A DNA stretch of 64,000 nucleotides from Antilocapra americana (taxonomy: Eukaryota; Chordata; Mammalia; Artiodactyla; Antilocapridae). The DNA is taken from positions 32,460,331 to 32,524,330 of the forward strand of contig ML661885.1 in assembly GCA_007570785.1 (NCBI GenBank). The letters are read 5' to 3'. Shown here in pieces: positions 1 through 11,228 of this stretch (positions within the stretch are counted from its first letter, which is position 1; the number at the start of each line of letters is the position of its first letter). The position numbers were made by a program, and so were the translations under genes. The notes under the pieces were generated by a model. That model searched no databases. It was not told the DNA's origin and saw only the letters and a list, made by a program, of their open reading frames with translations.

Positions 1-793
1 TGTCATGAGCACATCCCTAAGGTACTTGTTTCCAAGTCCGTGGTTAGTTATTCTTTAGAGCGTACAAGACGTTTAGTCTGAGGAAGTACAGAGGCTTGAG
101 GCAAGCCACATCACCGCGTATGAAGGCAAGTTGTGAATAATTTACTCATCCTGCCAAGCTGTCAAATTACTGAAGAGTTTTCCAAAGCACCATCTGACCC
201 AATATGTCAGACCTCTGCACCTTAAAGAAGACATGGCTAATTGGAAGAGAAAAAACATCCACAACCCACATGGCCTGAGCATGTCAAAGCATGCCATCTG
301 TCACTCCTATGCTCTTAGTCACCACCCCAGCCAACAAAAATCTCCCCATCATCAATGAACTTATATTTGTTTGTTGATTACTGATCATTATTTTCTGTTT
401 ATTCTGATAGCCTTCATTTTTGGTACGAAGATGAGAGAATGGTTGGTGCAATACATTTTTAGAGCCCCAAGTATGCGATGATGCAGATCAATAGGTTTTA
501 AGCCTTAGAGGGGAATGAGAACAAAAGGAAATAGAGATGATGTTTGAAGCATAAACAAACCATGCCGTTACAGCCTTAATTTTGCAGTTTGCAATTTTAA
601 TTTCCTATTTTCCTCCTTGTGAGGGATTACTTGGCATGTTGCTTGTATCACAGAGGGAAAAAATTATGATTGCCTTTTGGTAGAGAATTGCAAAGAACTG
701 TGTAAACACTAATTTAATTAGAATTCAGCTTGAAAGCCAAAAGCCAGAAATTACTTATCTGCCCGACACCCGGTTGACATGCTTACTTGGCAT
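1..793. other. Unique intergenic sequence
   Basis: AT-rich DNA with no gene, RNA or repeat family that I recognise. It lies about 29 kb downstream of TRHR in that gene's direction of transcription. Confidence 0.5.
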
Positions 794-915
794 GGTGGTT
801 CCCAACCTGGCCGTCCTTCAGGATTGCTTGGTGAGCCTCAGTGAAATCACCCCAAAACTCTGGCCCAGGTTTTGACCAGTTAAATTTGAATCATTGGGGA
901 TGGGGTCTGGGCATA
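794..915 (+). mobile_element. MER5A-type hAT DNA transposon fossil
   Basis: The order of words resembles the MER5A consensus: a GTGGTTCCCAACC start, an internal AATCACCCC stretch, then GGGGATGGGGTCTGGGCAT. MER5A is a non-autonomous hAT-Charlie element of placental mammals. The copy is diverged and its far terminal repeat is not clear. The family call is from memory of the consensus. Confidence 0.6.
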
Positions 916-963
916 ATTTTTTTGCCTTTTAAGTAGACTTAATGATTTTTTTTTTTAGATGCA

Positions 964-1162
964 TGTGTTAGTCGCTTAGTCATGCCCAACTCTTTGCAGT
1001 CCCATGGACTGTGGCTCACCAGGATCTCTGTCCATAGGGTTCTTCAGGGAAGAATACTGGAATGGGTTGCCATTCCCTCCTCCAGCGGATCTTCTCAACC
1101 CAGGGACGGAGCTTGGGTCTCCCACATTGCAGGCAGATTCTTTACCATCTGAGCCAGATGGT
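964..1162 (-). mobile_element. Bov-tA SINE
   Basis: Ruminant tRNA-Glu-derived SINE on the minus strand. Read on the plus strand it runs from the tail (GTTAGTCGCTTAGTCATG) to the tRNA-like head (GCAGGCAGATTCTTTACCATCTGAGCC). The head stops before the usual GGGAAGCC end, so the 5' tip is missing. It lies just left of an antisense L1M fossil. Confidence 0.92.
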
Positions 1163-1221
1163 AGAAAGTATGGATTTCTCAGCCAACCCCTGCCCTGCTA
1201 CAGCCACCCCGACCACCAACA

Positions 1222-2440
1222 TCCGGTACCACTGTGGTACAGACATTTGTTTTAATCGGTGAGCCTATACTGACACATTATCATCACTCGAGGTCCACAG
1301 TTTACATGACAGCTCACTCTTGGTGTTGCACATTCTATGAAGTGGACAGATGTCTAATGACATGCATCCAGCACTGCAGAATCATATGTCACTGTCCTAG
1401 GTGTAGCCAGTACTCTGCTTAGTGACCTCTTTCTCACCCTCTAACCCCTGGCAATCACTGATCTGCTTACTATCTCCACAGTTTTGCCTTTTCCAAATGT
1501 CATATAGTTGGAAGCATGTTATAAATTGCCTTTTCAGATTGGTTTCTTTCACTGAGTAATACACATTTAAGCTTCCTCTATGTATTTTTAGAGCTTGACA
1601 ACTCTTTTTAGCACTGTATACTATTTTTATTGTCTGGATGTACTACAGGGTACTTATCTTCTCACCTACTGAAAGGTGTCTTAATTGCTCCAAGTTTTGG
1701 CAGTTATGAAGAAAGCTACTGTGAACATCTGTGTACGGGTTTTTGTATGGATGTAAATTTTCAACTCATTTGGGCAAATATCAAGGTGCAGATTGCTGGA
1801 CTGTGTGATAAGAGTGTGTTGAGTTTTGAAACTGGCTGGCTGTCTTGAGAAGTGGTTGGACCATTTGGCATTCCCACCAGCAATGCATGAAAGTTCCTGT
1901 TGCTCCACATTCTTACCACCACCTGGTGGTGTCAGTGTTCTGGGTTTTAGCCATTCTAATAAGTGTGTCACAATATCTTATTATTGTTTTAACTTATATT
2001 TCCTGATGAAATCCAGTGTCAAGCATCTCTTCAGATGCTTATTTGCCATCTGTATATCTTCTTTGTTGAGGTGCCTGTTTGTGTCCAACTGTTTGTGACC
2101 CTATGGACTGTAGCCCACCAGGCTCCTCTGTTCATGGGATTCTCTAGGAAAGAATACTGGAGTGGGTTGCCATTCCCTTCTCCAGGGGAATCTTCCTGAC
2201 CCAGAGATCGAACTCGGGTTTCCTGCATTATAGGTAGATTCTTTACCACTGAGCCAGTAGCCTGTTTGGGTATTTTGCCTATTTTTAAATAGGCAGGTTG
2301 TTCATTTTCTTACTGCTGAGTTTTAGGAGTTCTTTGTATATTTTGTACACTAGTCCTTTATCCGATATGTCTTTTGTAAATACTGTCTCCCAGTCTGTGG
2401 TTTGTCATCTCTTTCTCTTGATGGAGCATCAATTAAAAAA
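1222..2440 (-). mobile_element. L1M LINE 3' segment, split by a SINE
   Basis: The plus strand reads as the reverse complement of a mammalian L1M 3' region. Words in order are CCCCTGGCAATCACTGATCT, CATATAGTTGGAAGCATG, CATTCCCACCAGCAATGCATG, CCATTCTAATAAGTGTGT, and TTATTTGCCATCTGTATATC. The element resumes after the SINE with GAGTTCTTTGTATATTTTG. No reading frame survives. The exact L1M subfamily is not resolved. Confidence 0.8.
2082..2259 (-). mobile_element. Bov-tA SINE with 9-bp target duplication
   Basis: Minus-strand copy inserted in the L1M fossil. GCCTGTTTG occurs at 2073-2081 and again at 2260-2268 and looks like the target-site duplication. Removing the SINE and one duplicate restores a continuous L1M word order. 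Confidence 0.93.
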
Positions 2441-2544
2441 ATCTCCTCTGGTGATTCTATTATGTAGCAGAATTAAGAGCATGGAGCCCAGTAGAAATGT
2501 GAGGAATCCTTATAGAACCCTCAGGGGCTGCGTGCTTTAAGAGT

Positions 2545-2750
2545 TGCTGCTGCTGCTGCTGCTGAGTCACTTCAGTCGTGTCCGACTCTGTGCGACCCCA
2601 CAGACGGCAGCCCACCAGGCTCCCCCGTCCCTGGGATTCTCCAGGCAAGAACACTGGAGTGGGTTGCCATTGCCTTCTCCAACGCATGAAAGTGAAAAGC
2701 GAAAGTGAAGCCGCTCAGTCGTGTCTGACTCTTAGTGACCCCATGGGCTG
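2545..2750 (-). mobile_element. BOV-A2-type SINE with (AGC)n tail
   Basis: On the plus strand it begins with a GCT trinucleotide run, the complement of the AGC tail typical of BOV-A2. A CACTTCAGTCGTGTCCGACT block follows, then a second monomer start (CCGCTCAGTCGTGTCTGACT). It is shorter than the composite copy at 49731-50093 because the far monomer is truncated. The trinucleotide run is a potential microsatellite. Confidence 0.88.
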
Positions 2751-3318
2751 AGAAGGTACAAAAACAGTTAAACAAACAAAACCACCACCCTATTTGATTC
2801 TGGTTGGACTGTACCTGTAAGCAAACAATAATGTCGATGTTTTGTTTAAAAAGAAAAGCATACACAAACATACCTTCACCCAAGTAGGAATAAGGACTTT
2901 TTCATGCTAAAAGCAACTTTAGTGCAGCTAGTTCTCTGGCCCTGAGGGCGTCACGGCAGCAGAATAAAATCAGTGCAAAACACAGTATTTTTCTTTAGTT
3001 GTCTCTCATTTTAGGTTTTCTACACTTACCTTGGGCATTTGGAGTTCTGGCACGCCTCAGTTAGACCTGGGCCTCGCTGACAGGCAGCCACACGAGCTGT
3101 CCACATTACCCAGTGGAGCAAAGGGACTGTTTTTCACTGTTGTCTCTGTAAATGCAACCCACTCTCCTCTCTATTGTGTTCAGGTTCCTGAGGGACCAGA
3201 TACTGCGCCCCACAATGAATGTCATTCCACTTCTAAAAGAGACTTCTGTCTTGAATTTCTGCCTTTAGAGAACTTCCCACATAATATGGAAGGAACTGCA
3301 AAGCGTCGCCTTTACTCT
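2751..3318. other. Unique intergenic sequence
   Basis: No recognisable gene or repeat. A 173-codon frame begins here at 3031 but finishes inside the following SINE, and its unique part resembles nothing I know. Confidence 0.45.
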
Positions 3319-3525
3319 GGGGCTCCCCTGGTGGCTCAGATGGTAGAGAATCCGCCTGCAATGCAGGATACCTGGGTTCGATCCCTGGGTTGGGAAGATT
3401 CCCCGGAGGAGGACATGACAACCCACTCCAGTATTCTTGCCTGGAGAATCCCCATGGGCAGAGGAGCCTGGTGGGCTATACTCCATGGGGTCTCAAAGCG
3501 TCAGACACAACTGAGCACACACACA
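3319..3525 (+). mobile_element. Bov-tA SINE, nearly full length
   Basis: Plus-strand copy. It has a GGGCTCCCCTGGTGGCTCAG head, a box-B-like GGGTTCGATCCC, a CCACTCCAGTATTCTTGCC middle and an AACTGAGCACACACACA tail. Only a few substitutions separate it from the usual sequence, so it is a fairly young copy. Confidence 0.95.
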
Positions 3526-3821
3526 GGTACACTCCTTTGCTCTAATGCCTAAAAGCCTACATTAGTTCAGGACCTGCCTGCATCCTCTGGGGCCCTGACT
3601 CCTGTTTGACTCGGAAACCAAAGGGTCCCCTAAACCGCAAAGGTTGCTCCTCTACGCTGACTCTATATAGAGAGCAACTCTACAAAGAGAGAGAAGGAAG
3701 GGGAAAGGATATAAGTAGAGAGCATTTAGTTATCTGATAACCAGTTAGAGTGAGCTGCCCAGTATAAATGATCTGTATTAAGCTGTCTCTTCTTCACCCA
3801 GTAGCCAGTGATGCTTAGTTA

Positions 3822-4670
3822 TACAAGTCAGGTCATGTCACTCCTCTTAGAAATCTCTCGTGGTCTCTCAACTCACTAAGAAGAAAGTCCAAAGTCCTTA
3901 TCATGGTCTACAAGGCTCTGTGGAGTCTGCACCCCACTGGGCTCTGTAGCCCTGTCTCCTGTAGCTCACTGAGCTTCCATTGCACTGGCCTCCTGCCTGT
4001 TATTAGCACACATAAGCACCTCAGCATGTAATAGCTATTCCCTCGGTCGACATGGTTCTTCTACAGAGGCTGGCATGACCCATCCCCTCCTTATGGGAGA
4101 TATAAGCTGACCCTCTTATTTAAGATACCACCCCTCTCCACCTCTGTCACTCTCTCCTCTTACCCTGCACTTTGTACTCCTTTGCATTATTTATATCCAC
4201 TTGATACACTATGGAGTTTTTATTTATTTATTGTCTTCTCCTGCTAGAACGCGGGGGCTTCCCTGATAACTCAGTTGGTAAAGAATCCGCCTGCAATGTA
4301 GGAGACCCCAGTTCAATTCCTGGGTCAGGAAGATCTGCTGGAGAAGCAATAAGCTACCCACTCCAGTATTCTTGGGCTTCCCTGGTGGCTCAGCTGGAAA
4401 AGAATCCTCCTCCAATGCGAGAGACCTGGGTTCAATCCCTGGGTTGGGAAGACCCCCTGGAGAAGGGAAAGGCCTCCCACTCCAGTATTCTGGCCTGGAG
4501 AATCCATAGACTGTATAGTCCATGGGGTGGCGTGGGATCACAAAGAGTCAGACACAAATGAGCAACTTTCACTTTCCCACTAGAAAGCAACCTCCCTGAG
4601 AGCAGAGGCTTTGTCTTGTCCACAGCTGCATTCCCAGTGCCTAGGCTGGTGATTGTTAGACCTGCACTGG
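3822..4670 (+). mobile_element. L2 LINE 3' region, split by a SINE dimer
   Basis: Plus-strand L2 3' end. Words include TCAGGTCATGTCACTCCTCT, AAAGTCCAAAGTCCTTATC, and CACTGGCCTCCTGCCTGTTA. After the SINE it resumes with GAGCAGAGGCTTTGTCTTGT and CCCAGTGCCTAGGCTGGTG, close to the L2 terminus. No coding frame remains. Confidence 0.8.
4253..4577 (+). mobile_element. Dimeric Bov-tA SINE in L2
   Basis: Two tRNA-headed monomers are joined at CCAGTATTCTTGGGCTTCCC, near 4364-4382. The first lacks its 3' half and the second is complete to the ACTTTCACTTT end. Near-identical flanks GCTAGAACGC (4243-4252) and ACTAGAAAGC (4579-4588) look like the target duplication, so the dimer moved as one unit. Confidence 0.9.
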
Positions 4671-4934
4671 TGTCAAGTAAAGTGTACTTGACATTTGAAA
4701 GAGGAATCTTTCAAACAACACCCTTTAGCAGAGGTCTTTCTCCAGAATGCTAAGGACAGCTGTCCAACATTTCCATCTGAACATCTCAGCATGTTAGAAA
4801 ACTGTAAGCTGCAGCACAGCAAGGATGCTATCATTTTGTCCAGCAATTTCTCCCCAGCACCCAAGACAATGTGGGTCTACAGCCTGTGCTCAATGTGAAT
4901 TTATGCATGTTCAGAACTGAACACTCTCCCACAA
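4671..4934. other. Short unassigned stretch between L2 copies
   Basis: Moderately AT-rich DNA between two L2 fragments. I recognise no element or gene. The 63- and 67-codon frames on opposite strands here look like chance. Confidence 0.4.
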
Positions 4935-5610
4935 GCCTAGCTGTAAACCTGGGAGACAACCTTGGCTTCTCCCCATTCTTCATCTCACACATCAAATCAC
5001 ATGTCTGTCTTTGTGGACTGTATCTTATTTACATCTACAAAATTATCATGGATCTCTCTAATCCTATGGCCATTACTCTGGGCTTTGCAAGTCTCTCATT
5101 TGCATTATTACAGTAGTTTCCCACCTAATATTTCTATTCTTAACCTAGATTTCCTCTAATTCCTTCTTTAGTTGACAGGCTAAAAGAGATCTTGTCTCTT
5201 GTTTTATGCTTATACCTTGTTAACAATTTCACATCGTGCGCAAGATGCAGTGCAATCTCTTTAACATGACTGGCATGGAGGATATGATTAGATCCCTGCT
5301 TTTCTCTTTCAAATCAGACTCTACATTCCAGACACAATGGCCCAGTGCCCTGCCAGCTCTGGACCTCTGCCCAAGGTTGGGGGAGCGGGTTGTGTTCTCA
5401 CTGCCTGAAGAGCTTTATTCCCTTCTCTCCATCCATGCAACTCACTCCTGCAACTGTCTTCATCCTCCTTCAGGAGAGGATTATGTGTCTTGGTTGAAGC
5501 ACCTCCTCAAAGATGTGCACTGGTTTGTATCCCCTTGTTCCCCATTGTGTCACCAGCACCTAAGCCATCCTGGGTACACAGCAGAGATTTAGCAAATGCT
5601 TCTTGATCAG
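4935..5610 (+). mobile_element. L2 LINE fragment
   Basis: Plus-strand L2 words include GACAACCTTGGCTTCTCCCC, CACCTCCTCAAAGATGTGCA, and a 3' end with CCCATTGTGTCACCAGCACC, TGGGTACACAGCAGAG and AGCAAATGCTTCTTGATCAG. A 118-codon frame within it (5236-5592) is repeat-derived and not a gene. Confidence 0.68.
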
Positions 5611-5735
5611 CTAAATCATGTGACGGTATAGTGGTTAGGGTGTAGGGTGGGCAGAGAGCATACTGTGTTCAGTTTAAGCATCTAGTATTTAAGACACAAT
5701 GGTTAGTGTCTTAATATGGATGGTGGGAAACACCT

Positions 5736-5820
5736 GGAGACGGTGAGGGACAGGGCAGCCTGGTGTCCTGTAGTCCATGGGGTAGTGAAGTCTGATGTGA
5801 CTTGGGGACTGAACAACACG
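5736..5820 (+). mobile_element. BovB 3'-tail fragment
   Basis: About 85 bp matching only the last part of BovB: GGTGAGGGACAGGGCAGCC, CTGTAGTCCATGGGGTAG, then GGACTGAACAACA. It is severely 5'-truncated, as is common for LINE insertions primed from the 3' end. Confidence 0.75.
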
Positions 5821-5984
5821 GACTGTGCAGGGTTCACATATGTATCTCTGGGGCCTAACACTATGCCTGGTATGTTATGAATAAACACTCTGAAAATGTT
5901 TGCAAAATGAAGGTTGCATATATTACTGCAGCAGAATTTTTTTAAAAAAATACGCCGTAGCTCAACTCTCATAAAAATGCATGA

Positions 5985-6289
5985 GAGCTCAGTTGGTAAA
6001 GAATCCACCTACAATGCAAAAGACCTCAGTTTGATTCCTGGGCTGGGAAGATCCACTGGGGAAGGCATAGGCTACCCACTCCAGTATTCTTGGGCTTCCC
6101 TGGTGGCTCAGCTGGTAAAGAATCTTCCTGCAATGCTGGAGACCTGGGTTCGATTCGTGGGTTGGGAAAATCCCCTGGAGAAGGGAAAGGTTGCCCCCTC
6201 CAGTATTCTGGCCTGGAGAATTCCATGGACTGTATAGTTCATGAGGTCACAAAAAGTCAAAAATGACTGAGAAACTTTCACTTCACTTT
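5985..6289 (+). mobile_element. Dimeric Bov-tA SINE, 5'-truncated
   Basis: It has the same monomer junction as the copy at 4253-4577 (CCAGTATTCTTGGGCTTCCC, near 6081-6100) and the same CACTTCACTTT-type end. The first 10 or so bases of the tRNA head are missing. The shared junction points to one dimeric subfamily. Confidence 0.9.
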
Positions 6290-6483
6290 AGTAAAAAGAA
6301 TGAAAACTTTAAAAAAATTCAAATAATTTTGGTTGCTTTAATATGAACCACTCCTGCTTATAGTAGAAAGGGTCTTAATGCCAACTACCAAATAATTTCC
6401 AGTTTTACCAAATTTTCCTAAGATATTTGAACTGTTTAAAGGGACATGCAATATGAGTGTGAATGTGATGTTCATGGAATAAC

Positions 6484-6506
6484 AACACACACACACACAC
6501 ACACAT
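6484..6506. repeat. (CA)n microsatellite
   Basis: About 11 uninterrupted CA units. Short, but potentially polymorphic. Confidence 0.95.
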
Positions 6507-6530
6507 ACATCTTGACTCTTAGGGAGGTAA

Positions 6531-6715
6531 TATGTTATAGTGGTTTCAGTGTGTCATTCATGCGTCATCCATAGATGGGGGAACTAATATAAATTACTTA
6601 ATCTCCCAAGTCTCAGTTTATTAGATTATAAAATGGGAATAATACATAATTCTAAAATGATGTATTGCGATAAATACTGTATATAGCACTTGATATAGCA
6701 AGAATAAACTATTTT
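6531..6715 (+). mobile_element. MIR SINE
   Basis: A diverged plus-strand MIR. It reads TGTTATAGTGGTTTCAG, then TACTTAATCTCCCAAGTCTC, then AAAATGGGAATAATACATAA, and ends near CACTTGATATAGCAAGAATAA. The order matches the MIR head, core and tail. Confidence 0.7.
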
Positions 6716-7754
6716 AGAAGTTGTATTTGATTATTATTGCTAAGTATTATTAAAGATAATCCCGTCACCCTTCATGTAATCAAATTCCTACTTAGCAATA
6801 GTTCATCCTTTGACTCAACTCTGCCCTGAAGCTCTCTAGTCATCTTTTCATCATCCCTAACCTGTCATAATCCCACCTGTGTCAGGTCTATTAATTTAAG
6901 GAGGCAAATGTGAAGGCTAGGTCTATAATATCCTTAATCTAAAGAATTTCTGATATAAAAATATCAAAGATTATGCATTCTGGAAAGAGAACTAGGAAAA
7001 CTCTATGGCGATATCTCTAATGGAAATAGTATTTAAATTTTTAATATTGGGGACACGATGGTGGGAGTTTCAGCTATTTTAACAAAAGCCATAGATGTAG
7101 ACTTGTTTGGGAGCAGGAGGATCAGGTAGATATTTTATGAACACTCCCTCAAAAGACAGGTGCTGAGGACTGACCAGGGAATGCGTGTGCGTGAGTGACA
7201 GGCCGCAACATGGCAGCCTGAACTTTTAGCCTACTGAGAAAACCAGGGGGGAAAACGCCAACATTCTCCACATAAAATAGGTGTTAAATTTTAGGAGTCT
7301 TAACTGGAGAGGGCAAAGAAGCAGACTTACCAAAAAATTTTCTCTAAGTTTCCAATAATGAGTCATTTAGAAAAAAGACATCTGTTGCATCTAGAAATGG
7401 ACTGTTGGGACCAAAACCATTCACTAGAAAACAGAATTTGAACCTATGTTGCAAGCAGTTTAACAGTTTCCAAGACTAAAAATAAAAAAGAGAATTCGAT
7501 TTGACTCTCATGGCTACCAAACCAAAATTGCATCGTGCCAATCTTATTGTTTCTGTTCTATTATGAGTGCTGATCTTTAAAATTCTCCTGAGACAGAGTG
7601 CAGTTCTGAATATCATTCTCATTTGATTATGCGTCATCCTTAACTGTTCTTGAAACTTGGCATACTCATGTATTTGATCTTCTAAAACTGTGGTTACATT
7701 AAAAATTAGAAAATCAGCCTGTCCAAGATTGATTCTCAGTGGCATTATTATGTG
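6716..7754. other. Unique intergenic sequence
   Basis: About 1 kb with no repeat or gene I can name. An 89-codon minus-strand frame (7476-7745) has no recognisable domain and is within chance expectation for AT-rich DNA. Confidence 0.45.
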
Positions 7755-7950
7755 ATGGAAATATAGTAGGCTTCGTAGTCAGGTCTAATTTGAATCCTAG
7801 CCCAGTCACTGCTGAGGTGTGGGAATCTGGAGCTACCTCCCTTCACCTGAATGGAGTTGCCTCGTATGTAACATGGAGAACACAGTATCTTCCTTGTAGA
7901 TTTGTTGTAAAGAATACATAAGTATTCGATATGGTCATTACAGAGTAGTG
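7755..7950 (+). mobile_element. MIR SINE
   Basis: Old plus-strand MIR. It includes AGTCAGGTCTAATTTGAATCC (head region), a diverged core, and GTTGTAAAGAATACATAAGT near its 3' end. It overlaps a 60-codon chance frame. Confidence 0.55.
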
Positions 7951-8180
7951 CTAAATGTTTTCCCTTCTAGCTTCCCAAACTGTGGGTCAACTCTAATACA
8001 GCTTTCTTATAAATATTCTAAAATGCTGCACAGGGACACCGTATTATTGACAGAAAGGAACTTTAATTAGTCCTTGGACTCCAAGTGAGACACTGTCAAA
8101 TTCTGTTTTTTGATGAAGGGTGTATCAGAAGGGATCTAGTGTACTTGATGATTAATTAACCCTTTGTTTGAAATTTGATG

Positions 8181-8361
8181 GGCTTCCCCTGTGGCTCAGC
8201 TGGTAAAGAATCTGCCTGCAATGCGGGAGACCTGGGTTCCATCCCTGGGTTGGGAAGATTCCCTGGAGAAGGCAAAGGCTATCCACTTCCATATTCTGGC
8301 CTGGAGAATTTCATGGAGTCGCAAAGAGCTGGACATGACTGAGTGATTTTCACTTTCACTT
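8181..8361 (+). mobile_element. Bov-tA SINE with 14-bp target duplication
   Basis: Plus-strand copy with the TTTCACTTTCACTTT end and a small deletion in its 3' half (the ACTGTATAGTCC block is missing). The flanks TTGAAATTTGATG and TTGACATTTGATG (starting near 8168 and 8361) differ by one base and look like the target duplication. Confidence 0.93.
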
Positions 8362-8373
8362 TGACATTTGATG

Positions 8374-10199
8374 GTTCATAGAAAACCAAATGATAATTAA
8401 GCACTAATATGCCAGTTGCTTACTGACTGACTTCTATGACTGGCACTTGTTATACAATATTTAATTTAAACCTAAACAAGTGGATTTAGTTTGCTTTTTG
8501 ATCACCCCTAATTAACAGAGGGAAGCCCTGAGATGCAGAGTTGTAGTCACTGAAAGTGGAAAATTCAGTGTTTGAGTATACAAACTGGGCATTTTCATTT
8601 CATCACTCTGCCCCTCTCCCCAAATCATAGCATTTCTGAAATGTGTTAGTGGTTGTAGGTACAGTATTACTTTACACACTATGCTCAGTATATTCACATT
8701 ACAGTTTTATGAATTTGCTTTCCTTTGCTCCCTTCTATGTTCATTTCTAACAATTATAAATTTTATTAGTTTAAAAATTTGATTTCAACCTGATAGCCTA
8801 CACAACCCAAACTTAACATGTCTAAATTGTATTTCTCCCTGCATTCCTGCCTTTCTCCTTTGCCCCTCCCCCAAGTTTTCCTCTCTTCCTTTGGTCATAT
8901 CACTCATTTAACTATTACACACGCATGTACAAGAAGGCACATATAGAAATGGATCAAAGAACTGCAGACGTCCAGTCAGAAAATGACGCTACGACCAATA
9001 TGGCCTCCTTCCCAGTTTCACCTTCACTAGTTCTGGGCACCCACAGTCACTTGTAGACTACAGACATGCGTCCCTGAGCTTGGACCATATTTCTTCCACA
9101 TCCTCCCCATGGTTAAAGCATGTCTGGTCTAGGCCAGGAGTAAAAACTCCTTCAATTTTAGATATATACACTCTAAGTAAAAGAAACACTGTCCAGTAAA
9201 TTGATGGGCAGCTCTTTATTGCCTGCCTTTCTGTGCAAGCAGATTATTAATTAATCTTCTTATATCTGGAAACATTTTGCTAACCATTGAACCAGAGCCT
9301 TTGACCTATTCTTAATGTACCACATTGAGACTTGGAAAATACTCAGGCTTAGGTCACCATAAAGGCCCAGAGGTGCAGACAGTTGTGGAATGGAAAAGAA
9401 TGAAGAGTCAACATACATACAAATTAATTGCCCAGAAGTGATATGAAATGAAATTCCAATGAAAAATGGATTCTCATGGATATATATATATTTTAGAACA
9501 AAGGAAACTAACAACCCTTTATAATGATACATAATTAAGGAAATTTTAAAATAAAAACTTGAAGAAATTAAATTGCTAGTTAAAGGAATTTTCTCTTGCC
9601 CTTTTCCATGAGAATTTTTGCTTAAAGTGATTTAGTTGGCTTACTGTTTCCAAAGCTGCTTCTTTTGCATTTGGTTAGAGATCTCCTAAAATGATACACT
9701 AAAGAATATGTGTGCTATAAAAGTATTTACCTCAAAGTGAATATTAAAGAATATTCTAAAGGATAGGTCCTCATGAAGGTAATGCTTTAATTCACAGCAT
9801 CAACTTATCCTAAAAATGATGGCATTCATATATGTTATTATGAGTAAAATCCTCAAATACCATGACACATATACAATAATGCCCCATATTTCAGAAACTG
9901 TCCTCAATCTCTTCTCTCCTGCTACCATATCAGATACCACATGCATGTTATAAGTCATGCCTCAAGGTTTGGATTAGCAAATAATACCAAAACACACGTG
10001 GATAAAACAAGAGCTAAAACAAAAACCACCACAAAATCAGCCATTTCTTATTTACAAGGGACTAACCCAAAGGAAAGAAAATCAGGATACAGAAAAACTG
10101 AAAAAGAAAAAAAAAAAAAAAGAAAAACTGAAAATAATAAGATAACAAAAAGTACTAGGAAAATAATAACAAAGTAAAAGAGAGTATGGCAGTAATAAC
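8374..10199. other. AT-rich intergenic sequence
   Basis: About 1.8 kb without a convincing gene. A pyrimidine-rich stretch near 8830-8910 faintly resembles L2 but is too decayed to call. An A-rich run lies at 10086-10125. A 78-codon lysine-rich frame at 9941-10177 simply reflects that A-rich DNA. Confidence 0.45.
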
Positions 10200-10611
10200 A
10201 CAGAAAAACTATATTTCTATGACTTACTATAATGCATCTTCCTGGGATGAGAGTATTAGATGAGACAAAGAGATACTACATATTTTAAAGGTAAAAGAGA
10301 CTTTATAGTAGACAAGTAGATATGGCTTATATACATCTAAGTGCATAGCTTCTAAAATATATAAGGCAAAATATTAGAAATAAGAGGAGATGCATATCTA
10401 CAATTGTTGCAAAAAATTAACACATTTCTCAGAAATTAAGTGAAAAATGAAGGATATAGCAGATTTAAATAATATAATTGCAAACTATATCTAATAAACA
10501 TACAGAAAAGTTTTATAGCCAGGAACTGAAAATATATAGTCATTTTTTAAAAATATGCAGATGTGGAAAGCCTTGCTAAGGAATTGCTAGCCCACCAGTT
10601 TAGTATTAGTA

Positions 10612-10685
10612 TGCATGCTTGCATGTTAAGTCGCTTCAGTCGTGTCTGACTCTGTGTGACCCTATGGACTGCAGCCTGCCAGGCT
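10612..10685 (-). mobile_element. Bov-tA SINE 3' scrap
   Basis: Only the tail half remains on the minus strand (GTTAAGTCGCTTCAGTCGTG to GGACTGCAGCCTGCCAGGCT). It is inserted in the L1M host. Direct repeats ACTAGTCCACTA at 10698-10709 and 10739-10750 lie just beyond it. Confidence 0.88.
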
Positions 10686-11228
10686 ACTAATTCACAAACT
10701 AGTCCACTAATGAGTCTAGGGAAATACCAGCCCATTATACTAGTCCACTAGCTAAATAAAAATATTAAAATTAGTGAAATAAGGAGTATTTGATCATAAT
10801 ATAATCAAATTAAATAACAAATTTATAGGAAAACTCTAATCATTTAGAAACTTAATATTTTTTGAATAAATTTTGGCTTAAAAAGGAAATCAAAAGAGAA
10901 AATTTGTATTATAAGCAAAGACAAATGAGAACATAATTTTATATAACTGTCATATCAAGGCCACACAGCACATAGGCATATACATATACATACCACAGAG
11001 TGCTAGACCCTAACAGAGAAAATGCATCTCTGTATTTAAAGACAATAGGATTGGAAAAGTCAAAAAACAACAAAACTATTACTTGTCTAGATTCAAAGTC
11101 AACATACAAAATTGGTATTATTTTCTATACATCCAGAATAGGCAATTTAAGAAGTCAATAGAAAAGAATCCCATTCACAGTAACACAAATCTTAAAGTTC
11201 ATAGGAAAAAAATAAATATTATGTAAAA

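Noticed and set aside
3319..3400. tRNA genes suggested by box-A/box-B-like sequences
   Set aside because: All such matches are heads of Bov-tA or CHR-2 SINEs, which are tRNA-derived and do not fold as functional tRNAs.
3031..3552. Longest plus-strand frame (173 codons) as a possible gene
   Set aside because: Its second half is the Bov-tA SINE at 3319-3525 read through. The unique first half has no recognised domain, and no splice or promoter evidence is visible.
4211..4561. Overlapping frames of 105-116 codons on both strands
   Set aside because: They fall within the dimeric Bov-tA SINE and recur in other SINE copies.
5236..5592. 118-codon frame as a small protein
   Set aside because: It lies inside an L2 fragment and has no conserved motif.
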